10,155 bases of DNA from an uncultured Anaerolineaceae bacterium. GTDB taxonomy: Bacteria; Chloroflexota; Anaerolineae; Promineifilales; Promineifilaceae. Positions within the stretch are counted from its first letter, which is position 1; each line of letters begins with the position of its first letter. The translations under genes were made by a program, and so were the position numbers. This document shows positions 6,394 through 10,155 of this stretch, one piece after another. Under the pieces are notes generated by a model, which had not been told where the DNA came from, searched no databases, and saw only the letters and a list, made by a program, of their open reading frames with translations. The stretch lies in assembly GCA_937967805.1 (NCBI GenBank), contig CALBTC010000215.1:1-10155 (forward strand). The letters run 5' to 3'.

Positions 6394-7355
6394 CAGGTAA
6401 ATTTAATGCGGGGATCCAGCCAGGCATAGGTGACATCTGTTAGCAAGTTAGCCAAAATAACGGTCAGGCTGACAAGAATCAGCATGCCCATCAGTATGGG
6501 AAAGTCGCGGGCCAGCGTTGCTTCCAGGAGCAATCGACCCAGCCCTGGCCAGGCAAATACCGTTTCTGTGAGGACGGCACCAGCAAACAAGAAGCCAACT
6601 CGCCCGCCGATGACCGTTACAATGGGTAATAAAGCATTGCGCAAACCGTGCTTAACCTGTACCCGGCGGTGGGGCAAGCCCCTGGCATGGGCCGCCAGAA
6701 TGTAGGGCTGCTGCAACAAATCTAGCAGCTCGGAACGAGTTAAGCGCCCGACCAGGGCAATTTGCTGGGCAGCCAAAGCTACAACTGGCAAGGTCAGATG
6801 ATGGCCAATGTCCAGGACAAGCCGCCAACCCGTGTATTGCTCACGAGCGTTGGTTAATCCCTGTACAGGAAACCAACCGCCCTGCAGAGCGAAGACATAA
6901 ATCATCATTTGAGCAAGCCAGAATACGGGAAGGGCGTAACCAACTAGCAGCAGAATTGTAACGGCCGTATCCATCAAACCATGCGGACGACTGGCGGACA
7001 ACAGGCCCAGACCAATGCCCACCGGAGTGGCTAGCAGCAGGGCCGTGCCCATTAAAAGCAAGGTGGTTGGCGTCCGGACAAGAATAACTTGCACCACTGG
7101 TTGGCCGTACGTGTAAGAATGACCCAGATCACCCCTGGCTAAGTTTGCCAGATAGGTTACTAGCTGCTCGGGTAACGGCCGATCCAGACCAAATTTAGCG
7201 CGCATCTCTTCGTAATAAGCCGCGTTACCATACTCGCCTGCCAAAGCCACAATCGGATCGCCCGGGGCAATGTGAATTAACAGGAAGGTAAAGACCACAA
7301 TGCCCAACAGTAGTATGGGAACTTGGAGCAAGCGGCGCAGGAGATATTGAATCAT
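6393..7355 (-). CDS. ABC transporter permease, DppB/OppB/NikB type
   Basis: The 320-residue permease is typical of the DppB family. It opens with MIQYLLRRLLQVPILLLGI and the first helix, followed by the conserved FLLIHIAPGDPI, then LDRPLPEQLVTYLANLARGDLGHS, further helices and the EAA loop HARGLPHRRVQVKHGLRNALLP, ending DVTYAWLDPRIKF. It pairs with DppC in the membrane. I chose ATG at 7355 because MIQYLLRR is the usual N-terminus; the frame is open to a TTG at 7376, and neither start has a strong Shine-Dalgarno. The gap to the binding-protein gene is 71 nt without a clear terminator, so one operon is likely. The gene is complete. Confidence 0.92.
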   Translation of the reverse strand: MIQYLLRRLLQVPILLLGIVVFTFLLIHIAPGDPIVALAGEYGNAAYYEEMRAKFGLDRPLPEQLVTYLANLARGDLGHSYTYGQPVVQVILVRTPTTLLLMGTALLLATPVGIGLGLLSASRPHGLMDTAVTILLLVGYALPVFWLAQMMIYVFALQGGWFPVQGLTNAREQYTGWRLVLDIGHHLTLPVVALAAQQIALVGRLTRSELLDLLQQPYILAAHARGLPHRRVQVKHGLRNALLPIVTVIGGRVGFLFAGAVLTETVFAWPGLGRLLLEATLARDFPILMGMLILVSLTVILANLLTDVTYAWLDPRIKFT

Positions 7356-7426
7356 GATGTGTCGGTAGGTTGGCAACAGAAGCTAGTAGCAAAGGTGGTC
7401 TCCGCTTGCAGCTGCCGTTTTATTGC

Positions 7427-9196
7427 TTACTGTTCACACCAAGCTGTTTCGGCAAACTGCCCAGACCAGGCGCGGAAGTCGTGACAGTTGGCACGAATGC
7501 CCACACTAAAATCAGTTTCAACAATCCACCAGTAGGGTAGATCTTCCAGCAAGATGCGTTGAATTTCCGCATAAGCTTCGGCGCGAGTATCCAGATTGGC
7601 AGTGGATGAAGCCTCTTCAAACAGAGCATCAACATCGGGGTTCACATAGTTAGCGCCATTCGAGAAGGGGATCGGCCCAATGTTTGTGGAAACGTACATG
7701 CGGCGCACGCCAATTTCCGGGTCGGTATTGTTGCAGTAAGAGATGATGTTGGTGTCAAAGTCTCGCTCGGTAAAGATGGCTTCTATAGCTGCATCACGTT
7801 CTAACGGCCGTAATTCAAAATCAATGCCTACCTCGGCTAACTGCTCCCGCATGACTTCGCCATACTTGGAGAACGAGGGAAAGTGGACAAAGTCAATCGT
7901 AAAGCGCGTGCCATCGTCTCCCACAGGATAGCCAGCTTGATCTAGCAGCTCGCGGGCCCGGTCTGGATCGTAAGGATAGCTGGGGCCGCCATCTAAATGT
8001 GCCCAGCCGATCTTGCTAGAAATCGGCGCGTCAGCCACCCGACCCTGATTAAAAATCACCTGCTCCAGAATTTGCTCGCGGTTGACTGCATGAGCAAACG
8101 CCTGTCGCACCCGCACATCCTGAAGTATCTCCCGATCTAAATTAAACGTGACGGTCGGAATACAAAATCCGCCACCGGGACCAGAAGCGACAGAGACGAC
8201 GGTTGTGTCTGGGGACGCCTCAACACGGGCCACATCTGGACCAGGAACGCGCCACACATAATCGACTTCGCCTGCCTCCAGCGCGGCAATTTGAGTGCTG
8301 TTATCAGGAATAACGCGGAAAACAACCGCATCCAGCAGCGGCAGTCCTTCTTTGAAATAATTTTCATTGCGAACCAGGCGCACCTCGGCCCCAGGTGTGT
8401 AAGAATCAAATACAAAAGGGCCCGTGCCAATGGGCATGAGATTGGCCTCTGCCTGCGTTACATCCGCCACGCCTTCATAAATGTGCCGAGGCAAAATAGG
8501 TGTTTCAGTCACATTCAGGCGCTGCAAAAGCGGGGCATACGGTTCATTAAAACGAAAAACCACCGTGAAATCGTCGGGGGTATCAATGCCAGCCAGAGCG
8601 GTTTCCAACCCGGCTTTGGTACGGGAATGGTAGTTTAGTAAGATTTTTTCAAAGGTAAACTTGACGTCGGCTGACGTAAAGGGTTCACCATCATGCCATT
8701 GAACCCCTTCCTCTAAATGGAAGGTATAGGTCGTGGCATCATCAGATATTTCCCAACTTTTGGCTAAGTCGGGCACCGGATTGGCGTTTTCATCCAGTTC
8801 TACCAAGCCATTGTAGATAGAATCGGCAACTGAGTGCGGGCCAAAACTGGTAGTGATGCCTGGATTAAACTGGCCTGGGTCCTCACCGATGGCTACTACC
8901 AATGTGCCCCCTTGCTGCGCTCCACCTACCACTTCTTCAGCCTCCCCTACTGCTTCGGCCACCTCGGTAGCAGCCTCTTCAACGACGGGTGCCGTTTCGG
9001 TAGCTACATCTTCAATGACATCTGCTGCCTGGGTTGCGACTGCGTTGATTTCAGGCGCTGCATCGGTAGCAGCTTGCTCAACTTGGTCCACTGCTTCCTG
9101 AACTTCGGGAGAACCGCAGGCCACAACCAGAAGCAGGACAATAAGCACTAAGGCACTCAATTTAAAAAGCTGGATTTCCCTAAATTGGACTTTCAT
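7427..9196 (-). CDS. Peptide/nickel-type solute-binding lipoprotein
   Basis: The 589-residue protein has a signal peptide with a hydrophobic core at residues 11-25 and a lipobox VVAC with Cys27, so it is probably a membrane-anchored lipoprotein. Residues 31-97 form a low-complexity Ala/Glu/Val-rich linker with heptad-like spacing. The SBP_bac_5 domain follows from about 98 (GGTLVVAIGEDPGQFNPG) to the end, with typical blocks such as DDATTYTFHLEEGVQWHDGEPF, FTSADVKFTFE and IGTGPFVFDSY. It delivers peptides, or possibly nickel complexes, to the two permeases encoded next. A strong GGAGG (9207-9203) lies 6 nt before the ATG. It begins the operon and has its own promoter candidate. The substrate is not deducible; the family also contains NikA, and cooC lies just upstream. 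Confidence 0.92.
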   Translation of the reverse strand: MKVQFREIQLFKLSALVLIVLLLVVACGSPEVQEAVDQVEQAATDAAPEINAVATQAADVIEDVATETAPVVEEAATEVAEAVGEAEEVVGGAQQGGTLVVAIGEDPGQFNPGITTSFGPHSVADSIYNGLVELDENANPVPDLAKSWEISDDATTYTFHLEEGVQWHDGEPFTSADVKFTFEKILLNYHSRTKAGLETALAGIDTPDDFTVVFRFNEPYAPLLQRLNVTETPILPRHIYEGVADVTQAEANLMPIGTGPFVFDSYTPGAEVRLVRNENYFKEGLPLLDAVVFRVIPDNSTQIAALEAGEVDYVWRVPGPDVARVEASPDTTVVSVASGPGGGFCIPTVTFNLDREILQDVRVRQAFAHAVNREQILEQVIFNQGRVADAPISSKIGWAHLDGGPSYPYDPDRARELLDQAGYPVGDDGTRFTIDFVHFPSFSKYGEVMREQLAEVGIDFELRPLERDAAIEAIFTERDFDTNIISYCNNTDPEIGVRRMYVSTNIGPIPFSNGANYVNPDVDALFEEASSTANLDTRAEAYAEIQRILLEDLPYWWIVETDFSVGIRANCHDFRAWSGQFAETAWCEQ

Positions 9197-9261
9197 TCTT
9201 TTCCTCCAGATTGGGTTTTTACTTCCACAGCAATATCTTCTTAACTTTTCCTAAAACATTG

Positions 9262-9289
9262 ATATTAGTTTGCTAATAATTGTTGTTAA
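9262..9289 (-). promoter_or_regulatory. Candidate promoter with overlapping palindrome upstream of the ABC operon
   Basis: On the minus strand TTAACA (9289-9284) and TAATAT (9267-9262) are separated by 16 nt. A perfect inverted repeat TATTAG-TTTG-CTAATA (9263-9278, plus strand) covers the -10 box and part of the spacer, as an operator would. No regulator is encoded in the window. The region is AT-rich, so the match may be partly chance. Confidence 0.4.
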
Positions 9290-9298
9290 AAAAAGGGC

Positions 9299-10096
9299 CT
9301 AATATGCGCTTGCGTTGTTTGCCTTGGCGCGTACCTGCAAGGTTTGTGCCAGCTGGGCAACGGCCGTTACGCCAGGCGTCTGCGGACAGTAATCCAAGGG
9401 AGCCGCAGGGAACAGGGATGATTCAGCTACTTTTTCATCATAGGGAATGGTGGCTATTATTTCTAAGTCGTGCTGGGCACAGAACTTTTTTAAAGCATCG
9501 GCTTCCTGGTCTGTTCGCACTTTGTTAGCCACTACATACACATTGGGAATGCCCAATTCAGCCGACATTTTTTTGATGCGTGCGGCCGTTTCCAGAGAGC
9601 GGTAATAAGGTTCTGTCACTACCAGCATTACGTCCGAGTGGCGAGTAGTTGAGCGGCTTAAATGTTCAATACCGGCTTCCATATCAGTCACAATAACCGT
9701 GTCGGCTGCTGCGGGCTGGGCACCGATTATGCTACGCACGGTAGCATGAGCGCGGCAGGCTCAACCCTTCCCGGCGTGGTCAATCTTCTTCATGGCCAGC
9801 AGCTTCACTCCATCGGCAGCCTCAGTGCCATAGGCTTGGGCAATCTCTTCGACGCTGGTGCGCAGCACCGAGTGGCTGTTGCCGTCTTCATCTTCAACTT
9901 CGTGAAGCAAATCGGAGGGAAGCGCCTCAACTTCATTGAGTTTTTCGGCTGAGATTCCCAATGTTATGCCCAAATTGGGGTTGCTGTCCCCGTCAATCGC
10001 CAAAACCGGATACCCTTGCCGGGCAAAAAACCGCGCTAATGTTCCGGCTGTAGTGGTCTTGCCAGACCCCCCTTTTCCTGCTATTGCAATTTTCAT
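9299..10096 (-). CDS. cooC: CooC-like CO dehydrogenase maturation ATPase with in-frame TGA (possible Sec112)
   Basis: The reading frame of 265 residues, close to the 254 of CooC1, is interrupted only by TGA at codon 112 (9763-9761). The N-terminal part has the deviant Walker A GKGGSGKTT (7-15) with signature Lys8 and IDGDSNPNLG (35-43); the part after the TGA has the conserved TDMEAGIEH (137-145) and VVANKVR. CooC is a cytoplasmic MinD/ParA-type ATPase that inserts nickel into the C-cluster of CO dehydrogenase, and its dimer binds metal through a CxC motif (Cys112 and Cys114 in Carboxydothermus CooC1, from memory). Here the order is GKG-TGA-Ala-Cys114, so the TGA takes the place of the first Cys. 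A SECIS-like hairpin follows. Either this is a selenoprotein with Sec112-x-Cys114, or a recent nonsense mutation or sequencing error. Both halves are otherwise undamaged. AGGAG (10108-10104) lies 7 nt before the ATG. CO dehydrogenase is not in the window. Confidence 0.82.
9729..9763 (-). promoter_or_regulatory. In-frame TGA with SECIS-like hairpin in cooC
   Basis: After TGA (9763-9761) come 13 nt, then a perfect hairpin ATGCTAC-CGTGC-GTAGCAT (9747-9729, minus strand). It has a 7-bp stem, a 5-nt loop with G as its second base, and 20 nt between TGA and the loop. General bacterial SECIS models ask for a loop of about 3-14 nt with a G in its first two bases, and 16-37 nt from UGA to the loop. 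The hairpin meets these rules. Folding has not been computed, and the hairpin could still be coincidental. Confidence 0.55.
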
Positions 10097-10123
10097 AATG
10101 TCTCTCCTCGTATAATATGAATA

Positions 10124-10144
10124 TCAAAGGGGCCAGCCCTTTGA
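10124..10144. repeat. Perfect inverted repeat upstream of cooC
   Basis: TCAAAGGG-N5-CCCTTTGA is an 8-bp perfect inverted repeat with a 5-nt spacer, and one bulged G would lengthen the stem. It lies 28 nt upstream of the cooC ATG. No T-run follows on either strand, so it is not a standard terminator. It could be an operator or a hairpin in the cooC leader; the window ends 11 nt further on, so its wider context is unknown. Confidence 0.5.
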
Positions 10145-10155
10145 CCTAATGTAAA

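Noticed and set aside
9761..9763. TGA reassigned to Trp or Gly throughout the organism
   Set aside because: TGA ends three other genes in the window at sensible C-termini, including the TGATG overlap of dppB and dppC.
10112..10117. TATTAT as the -10 box of cooC
   Set aside because: Transcription would begin inside the Shine-Dalgarno, and no -35 box lies at the right distance.
1..10155. CRISPR arrays, tRNA or rRNA genes
   Set aside because: I saw no regularly spaced direct repeats, no tRNA-like cloverleaf and no rRNA signature sequences.

Overview
The window looks like a chromosomal piece of an anaerobic or CO-metabolising bacterium, most plausibly a Chloroflexota (Anaerolineae-like) lineage. 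This is inferred from the mix of a CooC-type CO dehydrogenase maturase, an Ala/Glu-rich lipoprotein dipeptide-binding protein, a giant NACHT-FGE protein and a diversity-generating retroelement (DGR). No taxonomic marker is present. Every intact gene lies on the minus strand, so the window reads biologically from right to left.

Right end (10155 to about 9200): a CooC/MinD-type ATPase gene. Its reading frame is interrupted by one in-frame TGA at codon 112, exactly where the first cysteine of the metal-binding CxC motif of CooC is expected. A perfect 7-bp hairpin with a 5-nt loop lies 13 nt downstream of the TGA and fits bacterial SECIS rules, so the gene may encode a selenoprotein (Sec-x-Cys) rather than be broken. 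A promoter-like region with a palindrome follows.

Middle (9196 to 5509): an oligopeptide/nickel-type ABC importer operon of a lipoprotein binding protein followed by two coupled permeases. The ATPase genes expected next are absent. Because the operon follows cooC, nickel uptake for CO dehydrogenase is a possible role, but this is not shown by the sequence.

Mobile junction (5490 to 4624): the 3' remnant of a DDE transposase on the plus strand, then a 721-bp IS3-family element that lost the first half of orfB by an internal deletion. The IS has 20-bp inverted repeats with one mismatch and no clean target duplication, and it forms the border of a truncated reverse transcriptase gene.

Left half (4624 to 1): the C-terminal part of a DGR-type reverse transcriptase, 19 nt upstream of a 1056-residue NACHT NTPase with a C-terminal FGE-sulfatase (C-type lectin fold) domain. 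The end of that domain looks like a DGR variable repeat, with codons ending in C at nearly all of the putatively variable sites of its second half, as expected from mutagenised AAC template codons. Three tandem hairpins lie just past its stop codon. With the RT truncated and no template repeat seen, the retroelement looks fossilised here. A small two-helix membrane protein, with its own promoter candidate, ends the window.

Across the window, the palindrome ACGGCCGT occurs ten times (about 0.15 expected), in all native regions but not in the IS, resembling HIP1-type iterated genomic palindromes.
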